From NCBI RefSeq assembly GCF_000699445.3, contig NC_067197.1, positions 27,077,809 through 27,141,808 on the forward strand: a stretch of DNA of 64,000 nucleotides, in the 5' to 3' direction. Positions 33,601 to 45,084 of this stretch are shown in pieces; the stretch's first letter is position 1, and each line of letters starts with the position of its first letter. Source of the stretch: Schistosoma haematobium (lineage: Eukaryota > Platyhelminthes > Trematoda > Strigeidida > Schistosomatidae). Under the pieces are notes generated by a model. That model made no database searches. It was not told where the DNA came from and was given only the letters and a program-made list of their open reading frames with translations. Both the position numbers and the translations under genes were made by a program.

Positions 33601-36600
33601 CGGCCTTCTGTAAAATCATCCCGATTCACAGCAGGACTGTCAAAAAGGGGGGCCCCGGGATATAACACTTGCCGCATTGCACAAAATAAAAATGCATTTG
33701 CAGCACATAGTTTCCGAAAAACGTAATACACATCTAAGTGTCCTTCGTCACGAGCCTCCGTAGCAACCTGTAAGATCCAAGACCAACTTTTAGGACAAAC
33801 ACGTATATGAACCTATTAGTCAACCAAATAAGAATACATAAAACATTGGAATATTAGTTTTATAAGCAGATAGAATTGAGTTAAGCATGAAATTTCATGG
33901 GTGTTTTAACATCAAAAAATATAGCTAAGCAACAAAAGCTTCATGTTGAACTTCATTTCCGCTATTATCAGGAACACATCTAAAACTTACCAAGAAAGCA
34001 CGATACCTTCATGATACAACTTAGACGAACAATAATGCCGAGATAAATTTAGTTTCAGTCGGCCATACACGACAAAGAATTTGAAGGATATGTACATCAG
34101 TTCAGGTAGTCACTCAATAAACAAAGCGAGATGAAAGTTTTGGAGGTAATAACAGTATTAGTGGTAATGGCTAAGATTAGGCATTGAAGATACAATTCGA
34201 GAAGAAAATGTGGACTATTGGAGTAAATAAAATAATTATAAAGTGAATTAGAAACTTGGGATCTAAAAGAAAACGAAGAGCGAACGTACGTGCACCATTG
34301 CGAACGATTCTGAGCCGTCACCCATGGTCTCCAACCATTGGTTACGATAACTTTACAGACTCCAACCAGGTATTTTGAAGCTAGCTACATGGCTTAGTCC
34401 GATGATCACTGTTTTCATGGACTGATGCCACGTTCTGGCTTGACCACTTTAAGCGGTCAACATCTGGCGGGACAGTCAGTGTAGCAGGCAAGCATTCTAC
34501 CAATGAACTGACGGAGAACCCAGTTTTAAGGTGATTAAACAAAAGTCTTACGGAGAAAATGTTTTCATTTGAGGTGAAGATGTGCAATAAATTGATTAAG
34601 TGGACATCCAACTACCTCAGTAAGTCAGTCAGCTACAACGTAGGACCAGGCACATATATGCATCGGTTCAAGTTGCCATACCTCATTAACACAACAAGAT
34701 GGACACCGGATTCATAAAAGTAGTTAATTCAGAGGTGGTAATATATAAACGAAAGATTGCAATAAGGATATAACACAGTAAGAAAGGATTAGTTCGTAGA
34801 AAGGTAGATATGAAGCGATTTTAATCTCTTAGTTTAAGGGAAGACAGAGAGTTTATACATCGATGCCATTGTGATCGATTCTGAGCCATGTCACCAAGAG
34901 TCTCCAAACATTGGTTACGATAGTCACGCGGACCCCAACCAAGTAGTCTGCATCTACCAACATGGCTCAGACTAGAAGTTAGTAACTTCAAGCACTGATG
35001 CCACATTTTGGTTTGGCCGCCCCTAACTTTCTTCCAACCATCCTGAACACCGGTTAGCATTGCACGTCGTGATAATCGGTGTTCAGGCATACGTAACACG
35101 TGGCCCAACCATCTCAGTCGATGAAGATTCACAACCTCATCAACTGATTTACCATCATTCCCTAATACCCTGTGTCTAACCTCACTATTACTTACCCAGT
35201 GATCCCAGAAGATGCCAGCAATATTTCTAAGGCATCTGTGGTCAAATACTAGTAGCTTACGCGTGTCTTCTACTCTTAATGGCCATGTTTCGCTGCCGTA
35301 AATTAAAACAGAACGGACTGCCGCGCAGTATACTCGTCCTTTTATTGATAGACGGATATCTCGCCTTCGCCACAGGTGACGTAAGTTGGCAAAAGTCAAG
35401 CGAGCTTTTCGAATCCGTGCTGAGATTTCGTCAGACACCAACCCATTAGGGCTGATCAGACTTCCAATATAAGTGAAGTTATCAACGCGTTCGACTACTT
35501 CACTCCCTATCCTTAGTTCAGGTGTAGATACAGACCAGTCCTGAAGCAGCAGTTTGCATTTAGAGGGAGAGAAGCGCATTCCAAACATTCTGGCACTGTT
35601 GCTTAGTGCTACCAAAAGACTCTGCATTTTATCAGCGTCTTCACCAAACAGGACTATATCATCTGCGTATTCTAAGTCGATAAATGGACCTCCTGGTAGG
35701 AGATCAATACCCGAGAATTCAGTCGACGAGAATGTTATTTCCATCAGTAGGTCTATGATGACGTTAAACAAAAATGGAGAAAGTGGACAGCCTTGACGGA
35801 CACCACTTGAGGTTATAAAAACAGATGACAGTTCGCCATAAGCTCTGACTCAACTGATAGTGTTCGAGTAAAGAGCCTTCACAAGGTTTATGTACTTCCA
35901 AGGTACGCCTTTCAATGACAGACACTGCCACAGAATCTCGCGGTCTACAGAGTCAAATGCTGCTTTCAAGTCAAGAAAGACCACCATTGTCGGACGCCGA
36001 TAAGTATGCCTATGTTCTAGAACCTGACGAATGGTGAATATGTGGTCGATGCAGCTACGACCAGGTCTGAAGCCAGCTTGATTCTCTCGTGTTTGCAGTT
36101 CACGAGTCTTAGTTAGGCGTCTGATAATTATCGAGGCTAGTATTTTAGATACTATATTAGTTCAACTAATCCCTCTATGGTTGTCACAGGATGATTTTAA
36201 CCCTCTCTTATATGTTGGGACGATAAGTGATTGTGACCAGTCAGATGGAATAACGTCTAACTCCCAGATCTTAGCTAAAATGTTAGTCAACATAATCGCT
36301 AAAATTGGACCACCATCCTTAAAGACCTCTGGAGACAATCCATCTGGACCAGCTGCCCTTCCTCGTTTCAGATTAACTATAGCCTTTTGAACTTCTGCTA
36401 CAGTTGGGGGACCTACTTCAATGTTCCATTCACACTGTCTGGGAATGGAGGGTAGTTGTAGAGTAGCTGAAGGCCAGCTGAACTGTTCTCTGAAATGTTC
36501 CGCCCGTCGTTCTAAACGTCTGGACTGAGAGCAGATGAGGGTGTCGTCTTTTTCCGAAATAGTCTGACTTACACTTGACTTATCAATTCCAGTTTCTTTT

Positions 36601-39600
36601 ATTAGTCTGTAGAGCTGTCTTGTGTTTCCTATAGCCGCTGCCTTTTCTATCTCTTTTGCTTCCGTTGCCCACCACTGCTCACAGTCGTTCCTTAGACTTT
36701 TGGTTAACCTAGATCTGATTTGTTGTCGCTCTTCACCATGTTCGGAACCTGATGGGACGAGTTTGCGAGAATCCATCAGTGTGATAGACTTTGAAGAAAT
36801 CCACTGGTTTTTTGTAACTCTGTGGTTTAAGTCACTAATAAATTTCATTGCTGTTTTCACAGTTGTTTGTATATCTTTCCAAGCAATATCTGGGTCAGCC
36901 TCGTTTTCAGAACTACCTAAGTGTGACCTCAGTTGTTCCTGGAACCTACATTTGGTTTCCTCGCTACTCAAATCAGTTCTAATAAGTCTTCTTACTGTGG
37001 CTTTTTTGCGTCCAGTGAGGCGCAAGCAGATGCGTGCCCGTATTAGGGCATGGTCGGAGTCCAAGCAGGTACTCCAGAATGAGCGACAATCTTCTACAGA
37101 CCCTCTCCAACGACGACTGATGGCAATATGGTCTATTTGAGTCCATCGTTGGTTTGGTGTAGGGGGTCGCCATGTTAGACGATGTCTCTCCTTATGCTTA
37201 AAATTTGAGTTTGCTAAAAAATAAATGATTGTCTGAGCATAGTTGCAGCAGACGATCACCATTATCTGTTCGTTGTGCCGGAATACTAAAATACCCACGT
37301 AAATGCCTTTCTGTTTGGTTTAAACTACCTATCTGGGCATTAAAGTCACCTGCTACGAGTACTATGTCTGAATGTTTAGCTTTCTGAAGAAGTTCAGATA
37401 GCTTTCTGTAAAATTCATCTTTCACTTCATCTGAGCTGCAGTCGGTGGGAGCGTAGGCAGAAACGACAAAAAGGCAACGACATGTGTCCCTATCCTTCCG
37501 AGTTCTTACGGAGCCGTTTAGCCGAACAGCACATAAACGACTGTTAATGGGGATCCACTCTAACAGTGCTTGTTCCTCCCTCATGCTTAGTGCTGTCCCT
37601 ACTCCTGCCAGTCCACGAGAGCTGGCCGTCGAGTCACCAGATACCCGGAGGGTGTATCTCGTTGGCTCTCCGTTTTGCCGAGGTTAGGTCAAGTGAATGA
37701 CCACACTGGAATCCTGTATGCGTGTTTCAGAGACACAGCATACATCAATGGTACGAGATTCTAGGGTTCTAGCCAAGGAAGCCTGTTGACCGATTGAAGG
37801 CTCCAATGTGTAGTTCAGAGCGAGGTTTCAGTAGACCTGGGACAGTGTTTTGAGCACTAGAATCGTTGGCTATGGTGACACTTGAGGGGGAAGCCGAAAA
37901 AGGAAGTTTAGAGGTGAAAGTAGATGTGGGAGGAATAATAGGAAGTGAAGACGAAGGTTGATTATGAATACAGTGGTCTTGAGTGCTGTTAAGAAACGTT
38001 AAGAAACGAAATGAGACTTAACGTCACTTTGGAAAATTAGGACAGACAGCTATACACAACGTAATACCTTACACTGTGAATCACTTTAAATCTCTATATT
38101 TCACATTAGTGCAGCAAAATAATTAGCAAGCCAACATGTGAAGAAATAACAGTAAGATCAACAATATTAACAAGCCGAAAATAAGGGAAAATGTCTGAGA
38201 GGAATGAGAAAAATGTAGTAATATTATTTCTAAGATTGACAGGTAGACGAATCAGTAAGTCAGTAACAACGTAGAACTTCGTACGTACGTACATCAGTTC
38301 GAGTTGCCACACCACATTAGCACAGAGATGCAGTGGTCGATTCAAATCCCGTAGTGGTAGAGGTAGTAAGAGTATAAACAGTAATCGGGAAGTTCAGGGT
38401 TTGGAGATGTTATTTAAAGTGTATAATTCAGTGAAATTACATATTTTAAGTTAGCAAAAAGTCTAACATAGAACTGAAATTTCATTGAAATCATCAGTCG
38501 ATATAAGGTAGATTACCACTGAAAACCCGGAAAGCCTTTTCGTCCCAGTATGAGGTTCTGCAGCAGTGCAGTTCATGATTTTAATGAAACCTGACAATCT
38601 CCACAACCCTATACTGACAATTATTATGCCCTCATTAGTGACTAGCTTTGAAAGGAAAGTTCCGGAGTTCAGTGATCAGTGGAGCTAAATCGTGCTGGGT
38701 GTGAAGCAGTTACCCAGCAACGACAATAAAAGATAGTTACACAGTATCATGAATTGATTAAAGTTAGACATTAATACCGTTGGATGCTGGCTCAGTGATC
38801 AAAAGGTTGAATTTTCGTGCGCGAGACAGGTCTTGGGTTCGATTCCCGCGTATGTGGTCATGTACGTACACAGTTGAGGATTAAGCGGCCACACAGTGCC
38901 TCCAGGCTTTTAATGATCTGACATATTGATTCATAATTTAAATGAAATCCGACAACCTCATACTGATAAAATTAAAAGCTTTGTAGCGCAGTAGGGGGAT
39001 CTTGGTAACGTTGTGTTCCCCAGGTTCAACGATCAAATCGTTGAGTCTTTATTATCTTTTGGGTCACCAGCAGCAGAGCAAACTTCTAATGAAAGCTCGT
39101 AAATTTTTTAGTGATGTTGCTTAGAAATACTATTTGACCTATACGATTAAACAACCCACCAATAACATCAAGAGCTAGAAAAGATAGAAAAGAGATTATT
39201 AAAACCAGAATAACAGAGTTCTAAATCTCTTAAACTCAAGAATCTACCTTTACTCACTACTCAAAGCCTAAAGCTATGTTAATAACCAGTGGCCGAGGGT
39301 AAAGAGCCTATACTCAATAGACTTGTACCTTATCTAATCAAAATGAGCAATTCAGGATTGCAGTTCAGCCTGACAAAATACGCACGTACAGGTGTTACTA
39401 AAGCACGTGCAACACTTATCTGTATTAACTCCGCCGACACACTTCGTAAGTTGATTTACCTTTCCTACCTAAAACTACTTTGAAAGTATTCAACAAGAAA
39501 AGCAAATAACCTGACTCGATGAGCTCATGTTTCGTAAATATCAACTACAACTACTTCTATGGTTATACAATACATTGAAGAGCTTACTTTTAGTAACATT

Positions 39601-40931
39601 TTTACAAAACAATAAGTTTAAGTAACTCCTATAATACTAATGAGGACTGTAAATTAAAGAGGATAAATAAATAATCCCTAACCATGTAAGAATCTGCAAA
39701 GAACACTTGTTCGTTCGTCAAATATTTGGTTGCAGGTTTACAAAAGCCCTTTAACAATTAGTGAATATGTTTTATCTTTTATTTAGTATTTAGTGAATTA
39801 GAGTAGAATCTGGATTGTACAAAATATCGTATCTCACAATCGGGATGTGGATATCCATCATACGCAGTACGTAAAACACTAGCTTATGAAAAGGACTTTC
39901 AACTATTAATGATCTATGAATAGCAATAACCCTGCCATATATCAATTAAAACCTTCAAACTTCTCACCAAGTAGGTCGACACTGACGTCGTAGGGAACGC
40001 GCCAACGTTTTTGTAAGAAACTATTAGTAGTGCAGTTGATCATCAAAAGCTTACTTAAATTTCCAAAAACAAATTAAGATGAAGACAAAATAAAATTCAT
40101 GTCTACTAATTAAGGTTAAGCAACAAGTAATCTTACTCCAAAGTAAGATGGTTGAACACTGGCTGGGGAAATAATTAGCTATGCAAACACGCTGGTCGGA
40201 AACACTTCCTTTACCGAACAAAGGACTAGATGAAAGATATCCATCAATTAATCAAGCCCAGGTAACTAAGGCAAGCAAAAAGTTGATTGCTTCCTAATGC
40301 ATATAATATATATTATGAAAGCACTACTAATCATTTACAACTTACTTTTGATGGGATAAGCAACAAGTTATGTGAATAACGTGCCGATATGGTACTCCCA
40401 TGAATATAAACCAAGGTGTGTACTAATCTTATTACGTTTATGAAGTTTCAATAGTACGATAACAAAGGAAAATACTATTGGGTTAGGTAACAGTCTTGTA
40501 TAATTATTTCGGAAATCTATACGAGATAGTAATTTGACACCTGAGGTAGCACTAGGGGGAAAATATTTATTTTGTGACATGTCAATAATCCTTACCATAG
40601 CTATTATTATGCATTCAACTTATTTAAACAGATGTCAAGAAGCACTAAAACTCACATGATTGCGAATAGGCTGCTTCCCGTGAAAAGCATAGAGAAGGTA
40701 GAGTGCGCATATACGAACTAACTTGTTTTTAGATAAGGTTGGCTGGAACAGACTAACCAACCGGTGAAAAATGCAGCCAACTATGTCATATAAACCGTGT
40801 TGGCACTGCCTCCCCTGAATTAAATGGATCAGTTTGTACTTCTTCCAGAGCTCCGCAAAATCCACAAAACGAGGACTGCCTAAATCGGCGAATTCTTCAG
40901 TAAATGCTTCAATATCCTCATCTAAGCCCAT
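30100..40931 (-). CDS. SNAPC1: SNAPC1, snRNA-activating complex subunit 1 (3 exons)
   Basis: Exons 40931-40656, 33812-33297 and 30645-30100 join in frame to 445 codons plus stop; both introns are phase 0 with GT/AG ends. The SNAPC1 domain spans exon 1 and the start of exon 2: SPRFVDFAELWKKYKL, ICALYLLYAF, then HIRVCPKSWSWIL and VYYVFRKLCAANAFLFCAM, which line up with human SNAPC1 (SVRFEDFTELW, GALYLLYGLY, IRVALKDW, AYIFRKLRLDRAF). Human SNAPC1 has 368 residues. SNAPc binds the proximal sequence element of snRNA promoters for pol II and pol III; in a worm with spliced-leader trans-splicing it probably also serves SL RNA genes (inference). The C-terminal 180 residues are low-complexity, Ser/Lys/Thr-rich and basic. 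ATG chosen at 40929-40931 because homology starts there; the frame stays open upstream to an acceptor at 40986. Confidence 0.92.
30793..31298 (+). mobile_element. 510-bp retroposon, copy B
   Basis: Almost identical to 27390-27900, with scattered substitutions and a one-base insertion near the GTCCACCTAGG site. Same 5' start, shorter AAATAAA tail. It lies just inside intron 2 of SNAPC1, about 150 bases upstream of exon 3 on the coding strand and opposite to the gene. Confidence 0.8.
31392..31805 (-). mobile_element. 510-bp retroposon, copy C (old, truncated)
   Basis: Inverted relative to copy B and only about 95 bases from it, tail to tail, so the two can pair as an inverted repeat of roughly 400 bases. 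It begins on the plus strand with ATTTATTTATTTAAACACAT (the tail) and is about 80% like the others, truncated at its 5' end near AGCAGTGAGTAGGA. Confidence 0.75.
31806..32387. other. Intron sequence, nothing recognised
   Basis: SNAPC1 intron 2, AT-rich, without recognised repeats. Confidence 0.4.
32388..32915 (-). mobile_element. RTE 5' end fragment
   Basis: Similar to 25665-26190 of the RTE element, same orientation. It ends on the 5' side at the same point as the other two 5' ends (motif with CAAGGTAGCAG on the plus strand). Its inner edge starts CAGTGGTCTTGAGCGCT, the very sequence at which the 34-38 kb copy loses its 5' end (37971-37988). In SNAPC1 intron 2. Confidence 0.75.
33297..33812 (-). 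CDS. SNAPC1: SNAPC1 exon 2
   Basis: Acceptor GACTAATAG at 33813, then VHIRVCPKSW; 172 codons; donor GTAAGT below 33297. The homology with IRVALKDW of human SNAPC1 shows the exon starts here and not at the later CAG. Confidence 0.9.
34085..34460 (-). mobile_element. RTE 3' end fragment, diverged
   Basis: The plus strand shows TGCACCATTGCGAACGATTC, then CATGGTCTCCAACCATTGG and TGGACTGATGCCACGTTCTGG, matching the last coding part and the start of the 3' UTR of the RTE element (compare 22512-22680). 5'-truncated; in SNAPC1 intron 1. Confidence 0.75.
34617..38010 (-). mobile_element. RTE-clade element, second copy, 5'-truncated
   Basis: Same family as the 22-26 kb element but clearly diverged. 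The 3' end is made of CAGT units at 34617-34634; the 5' end stops near 38000, within the region before the endonuclease. It sits in SNAPC1 intron 1, on the same strand as the gene. Confidence 0.88.
34821..37900 (-). pseudogene. RTE endonuclease-reverse transcriptase, broken
   Basis: Endonuclease motifs IPINSRLCAVRLNG, VVSAYAPTDCS and VLVAGDFNAQIG; RT motifs SQSLIVPTYKRG, NHRGIS, VRQGCPLSPFLFN and YADD (LEYADDIVLFGED); C-terminal LIYGSETWPLRVED and LRWLGHVLRMPEHRL. Lesions: an extra T in a T run near 37219-37224 separating endonuclease from the rest, a TGA just after NHRGIS near 36163, and a TGA near 35853 before VRAYGELSS. The frame ends at a stop at 34821. Confidence 0.85.
38254..38437 (-). 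mobile_element. RTE 3' end, 180 bp identical to the 22-kb copy
   Basis: 38258-38437 matches 22262-22441 base for base, including the CAGT start, GTACGTACGTAC and the sequence to GTGAAAT. Severely 5'-truncated insertion of the same subfamily; its identity points to recent movement. SNAPC1 intron 1. Confidence 0.9.
38495..38970 (+). mobile_element. Hammerhead SINE, inverted and tandem arrangement
   Basis: 38495-38575 is a minus-strand SINE piece with a damaged hammerhead (CTTTTCGTCCCAGTATGAGG). It joins at 38576 to a plus-strand tail (TTCATGATTTTAATGAAACC), which runs directly into the head of a second plus-strand unit near 38635 (TTAGTGACTAGC), with box B GGTTCGATTCCCGCG near 38837-38851 and a tail ending near 38970. 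The two plus tails are 358 bases apart, close to one unit. The second ribozyme has lost stem II. In SNAPC1 intron 1. Confidence 0.65.
38971..40655. other. SNAPC1 intron 1, nothing recognised
   Basis: AT-rich intron sequence. A 64-codon open stretch at 39289-39483 shows no recognisable feature. Confidence 0.4.
40656..40931 (-). CDS. SNAPC1: SNAPC1 exon 1 (coding)
   Basis: From ATG (MGLDEDIEAF) to donor GTGAGT after RNH. The exon itself extends to 40985, where TTCTCATTCAG gives an acceptor; this could be a cis-spliced 5' UTR exon or a spliced-leader acceptor. Confidence 0.9.
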
Positions 40932-40985
40932 GATAGGATTAAAAGCAATTTGCAAATAGTATGAACCATATGTGACACTGTCCCT

Positions 40986-41699
40986 CTGAATGAGAATAAA
41001 ATATAGACTTCAAATTTTCACTCACTGTCTCTTGTTGTTCTCCCATCGTGGTATTATGATTCTAAGTTATAGCACACGGTAGCCGATTGCACCCTTAAAT
41101 TATAAACAAATGTTAGCAACCGCGGATGCGTCTGTCCTCAAGGTCAATCTTTCAAACCACAAACTTTGTTAAGCAGAAATAACCTTGTCTCTTTGCCGTC
41201 TCTAGTATTACGAATAATATGCTTGCTGGATTGTTTTATTCTCCGAACGATGATCTACTATGAGAACCCACATCCGTTTTTAGGAGCTAATTCACCTCTT
41301 CAAGTTGTTGATCAAGATCCAATATCTTTGTGGCCAGCCCGCATAAACCGAGGAATTTTTCTGTGTTCTCTTGTCGATGTTACTGTACGGTTGCAAGCGT
41401 TTGATATCGTCCAGCCTAACTGAACTGGTCTCTTGGCTGAAAAAATTCCAGGAAACTTGATAATTACCTTTTTTCTTGAGTACAACAGAGTGTGTTTGTT
41501 CTAACACAGTGATGATAGTAAGATCAGTAGCTACCATATCACGTGGCAAGAGCTTTATTTGTAGCAATGCGAAAAACGAATCTCGGAATTGAGGCGAGCA
41601 AAGAGGACGGTCACGATGGATTAATTAAGAGTTTAGACATGCCACAAGTGATCGGAGTTTGACAACTTCTTTAACCTCAACACCTTTTTAATCGAATTA
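40986..41699. other. Upstream of SNAPC1 exon 1, nothing recognised
   Basis: May hold the SNAPC1 promoter or further 5' UTR intron. A minus-strand open stretch at 41292-41567 (about 91 codons) has no recognised motif. Confidence 0.35.
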
Positions 41700-41990
41700 C
41701 GCCAACCCGGTCAAATCAAAAGCTAGAAATGGAGAGGTTTGAAGACATATTTGATAGACTATCTATATGTTGAAAAGCATTTGGTCCAAGCTGGCTAGTA
41801 GTTGCAAGGGATGAGCAACGTGGTGTACCCACTCCTGATCTGGTGTGGTTACGTGGTCAAGCGCACTCAGCTACGGCGTTTGCACTAAGACTGACAAGGT
41901 CATCATCAATGTTGGGGACTTACAGAACGATTTGTTCTATGAATTTATTTACCACTGGTGGCATAATCGAATGTACTGTATTTGTAGGAT
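41700..41990 (-). repeat. Decayed LTR, Boudicca-like
   Basis: Weakly but collinearly similar to 57530-57720 in the LTR of the Gypsy element at 57-60 kb: an ATCAAAAG block, CTGGCTAGT then GTTGC, then CCTGATCTGGTG and a GCGC/CTCAGCT block. No ends or target duplication seen. Confidence 0.45.
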
Positions 41991-43394
41991 CCTCATCTGG
42001 GTTTGGACGAAACTTTGATGTTTGATCTTAATATATCCTTGTAAATTGACTCTATATGCTCGTCCGTCCATCTCCTTCTTAGGGATATTTCATTGTTATA
42101 CTAATCTGTGAAATTTTGAGATACGTTAACAAGGTGACACCCGACACAATAAAGATTAGATCTGTTTGGCGCATCTCTGTATTTATTTTATTATGAAACA
42201 ATTGTCGGTTATTTATGCACAAGCTTCAATATAAATTCAATACAATTGCTAAGAGTTATAATTCTGGTGTTAAGCCAATTTATTAATACTTCATTTCAGT
42301 TGCACTCATTTGATCAGGTTACACTTTGACTCAATCTATCAACATCGTAAACGTCAGTTAATTTAACTGCTTGAATGTGTACAAAGTAACAGCATTATTC
42401 AAGCTCTTATTTAATTCATTGATCATCAGCCATTAAAATAAAGACAAGGAACATAACAGTTTAGCCAAACGTCTAGGGTTATCAAGTGTTGATATGAGGT
42501 AAAGATTCACATTTCCCATGGCTATGAATGTCTTCGCATCCAACAATAATATGATTCTTAATAAAAACACATGCAAATCTGTTGACCTGCAGTTTCACAT
42601 TGCTCTCTCTGCATAAACTTAAAAACAAGAGTCTGTGGAATCGTTAGTACTTGTGGACACGTAAAAACTATATATGAACGATGTACCGATTTCCGAACTG
42701 TGATTAAAACAACTTTTAGTCCCAGTCTGACTGAGTATGACTGAATTATATTGATGTCAATGAAATACATGAAAAACAGGCTTCTAGGTCCATCTCCCTA
42801 ACTTGCGAATTCTTCCAGATGTAACTCACTCTGCGCTGTCCTTAATCACGAATTCCTAATGATTATCCCTTTATACATTATTGGTATTCCGAATGCAAAG
42901 TATTTGGTTGCGCTCACAAGGTTCTCTCTGACTTGTATATCGGTCCATTTGCGACAACCAAATCACAAATTGGATAGTTCTGAGTATTACTGGTTAACGT
43001 ACTGAATCCTTGGGGGAAATATGACCACAAGGAAGCCGAAATGGTCAGAAACTCACTTTGAGACTCTCACGTGAGTTTATGTAACGCCCTTGAGACTACG
43101 ATAAGATTACTTCCCCTAACATTGTTTCGCTGAACTTATGCAAAAGTTTATTCTCGGCCAAACACCGATGGTTGATAATGGCGTAATCAACACACTCATT
43201 TGGAAGACGAGTTTTGTTTTTCCCTGAGCTTAATCTAGTCGTTTGCTTGTGACCTGAACCGTTATGAAGATATGGAGTGTGATTAACTAATACGCGTTCA
43301 TTGTCCGTGAACCTGACGAGCATCGGTGAACCGTTCGACATTCATTAAACCAACTGCCGGATGGCTTGGCATGAATTCAGTAATATTGTGATAA
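41991..43394. other. Spacer, nothing recognised
   Basis: Open stretches on the minus strand (42558-42770, 43096-43341) have no motif known to me. Confidence 0.35.
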
Positions 43395-43490
43395 TTAAGG
43401 GTATTTGAATTATAGTACGAACTAAGAATCCCAGAAATAACGCAATTGGATCAAGAAGTACTAGATAAGCATGAACGAATGTACGGCACG
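43395..43490 (+). repeat. LTR-like repeat, first half
   Basis: About 70% like the first 90 bases of the 151-bp LTR at 46129-46279: GAATTATAGTACGAACTAAG, AACGCAATTGGATCAAGAAG and GAACGAATGTACGG. The second half of the same LTR pattern is found at 45085-45165, with the MULE remnant between. Confidence 0.5.
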
Positions 43491-43839
43491 GGAAAAACGT
43501 CGGGGCCGTTCGAAGCAGCCCGCTCTTTCTTTTGAACGACCTTGAACGGTCTGGCAAGAGGCGATCATTCCGTATTTCGATTGCTGTGAGTTCGTTGGGT
43601 TGCATGAGTATCAAGTTTTTTCAGATTTAAGTCATCTTTTGCTCCATTAAAAAGCAAAAAATAACTGCCGAAAGCACTAATTTAGCGTCCTCTGTCTTGT
43701 AGTGTACACGTTGGCTCTGTTGTCGATTCGTAACTTGATTTGTGATCCCAACTGCTGTAGTAAACCTGAACGAAATGCCAAGTCACTGGTAAATCTTAAG
43801 TATTTGTAGTACTTCCTTGGGTTATTGTTGTTTCAAGGA

Positions 43840-44940
43840 ATAACTTTTTTACAATTGATGATTTATGTTTGTAGTGCTTTATGCTCAAACGACATTTCAG
43901 TCGACCTTAGCTATGCTTTTCAAAGTGTGATTCTGAACATGAGTTTCGCATGCTGGGATGACTTTGATAGCTCGCTAAAAGAGTTCCAAAAGGTTTGGAA
44001 GAATAATTTTATCCCTTCTCAGACTACCCATACTCATTACATCCACACGGAAAGCAAGTTGCTGAATGACGTCAGGTCCAAATACCTGTTTGCTACGTTT
44101 CACTGTACATTTGGTCATAAGCGTAATTCGGAGGGTTTGAAAGTGAATCCTTAATTGACAATCAAAGGTCCGTGTAAGAATGGAGGAGCAAGAATATGTC
44201 ATCAAATCCTACAAGATGCTCCACAATCATCCATGTAGTAGTTCATGGATGGTTTGTGATCTATGGACAAGAAGATCGTCGTCGGAAGACAAAGAGAATT
44301 TGAAACCAATCATTTTGCAGTCCCAGTCAACGGATGAAGTTATAGAGAATGTCAAGGAGTTAACTGGTAAGGTGGTCACCGCTGCTGATGTAAAGACTAT
44401 GAAAGCTAAACTCTCCACAGGTAAGTGTATAAAAATGTATTTCAGGTTGTTGTACTCGGAAGTAGGTGATGGATTCGCTGTGTCAAAACGGAGAAGTGAG
44501 GGAACATTTAGAAAATGGGTGTGTAACGAGAATATGTTTCAGTAGTTATGACCAAATAGTTGTACAATAAATATCCAGAAGTTGTGTGTATTGATTCTAC
44601 TTATAATACCAATAATAAGAAGTGATTATGCTTTTCGTTGTATTATACTTTGTAGATATTCCTTATTCCAGTTGGTTGTGGCGGATAATTTCGGTCGAGG
44701 ACGTCCTGTACTGCTTGCTTGGACGCTAAAGAAAATTCGTGTAAATGTAACGTGGATTCTTGATCAATTCAAAGAAATCATGGGAACAACTACACGGGCG
44801 GAAACACTTGTTATGGAATAAGTACGAGCAGAGAGCGCGGCTGTCCGCATCACACACGGTCATGCAAACATTATTTTGTACGCCTTTCACGTAATTCGCG
44901 CTTTCCGCAAAAAGGTACACCAGGGGTTGTTTACATAAAA
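43840..44940 (+). pseudogene. MULE-type (Mutator-like) transposase gene, broken
   Basis: Plus-strand pieces: SFACWDDFDSSLKEFQKVW (43943-), a zinc-finger-like lead; after a frame break YVIKSYKMLHNHPCSSSWM and VTAADVKTMKAKLS, followed by a GTAAGT that looks like a splice donor at 44422; then SLFQLVVADNFGRGRPVLLAW and WILDQFKEIMG; after a TAA at 44819-44821 the frame goes on with AESAAVRITHGHANIIL, FHVIRAFRKK. The block FQLVVADNFGRGRPV ... AAVRITH ... FHVIRAF is the MULE transposase domain with its FHV motif. The part before it, which should hold the first catalytic Asp, is missing or in an unseen exon. Frame breaks and stops show decay, although some of the gaps may be introns. Confidence 0.7.
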
Positions 44941-45084
44941 TTGCTCTTAGACACATGACAAAATACTGAGAACGTACCTGAGTCGATTGGTAACCGCAAA
45001 AACGGTTGGAAGGTATTTTTAAATGTATTTATTCACTAGATTTAATCAATATTTCAGAACAATAAACCAGAGACAGACGGATAG

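Noticed and set aside
36622..37140. Plus-strand ORF of 172 residues
   Set aside because: Antisense shadow of the RTE pol frame.
43345..43614. Minus-strand ORF of 89 residues
   Set aside because: It overlaps the LTR-like half and shows no domain.
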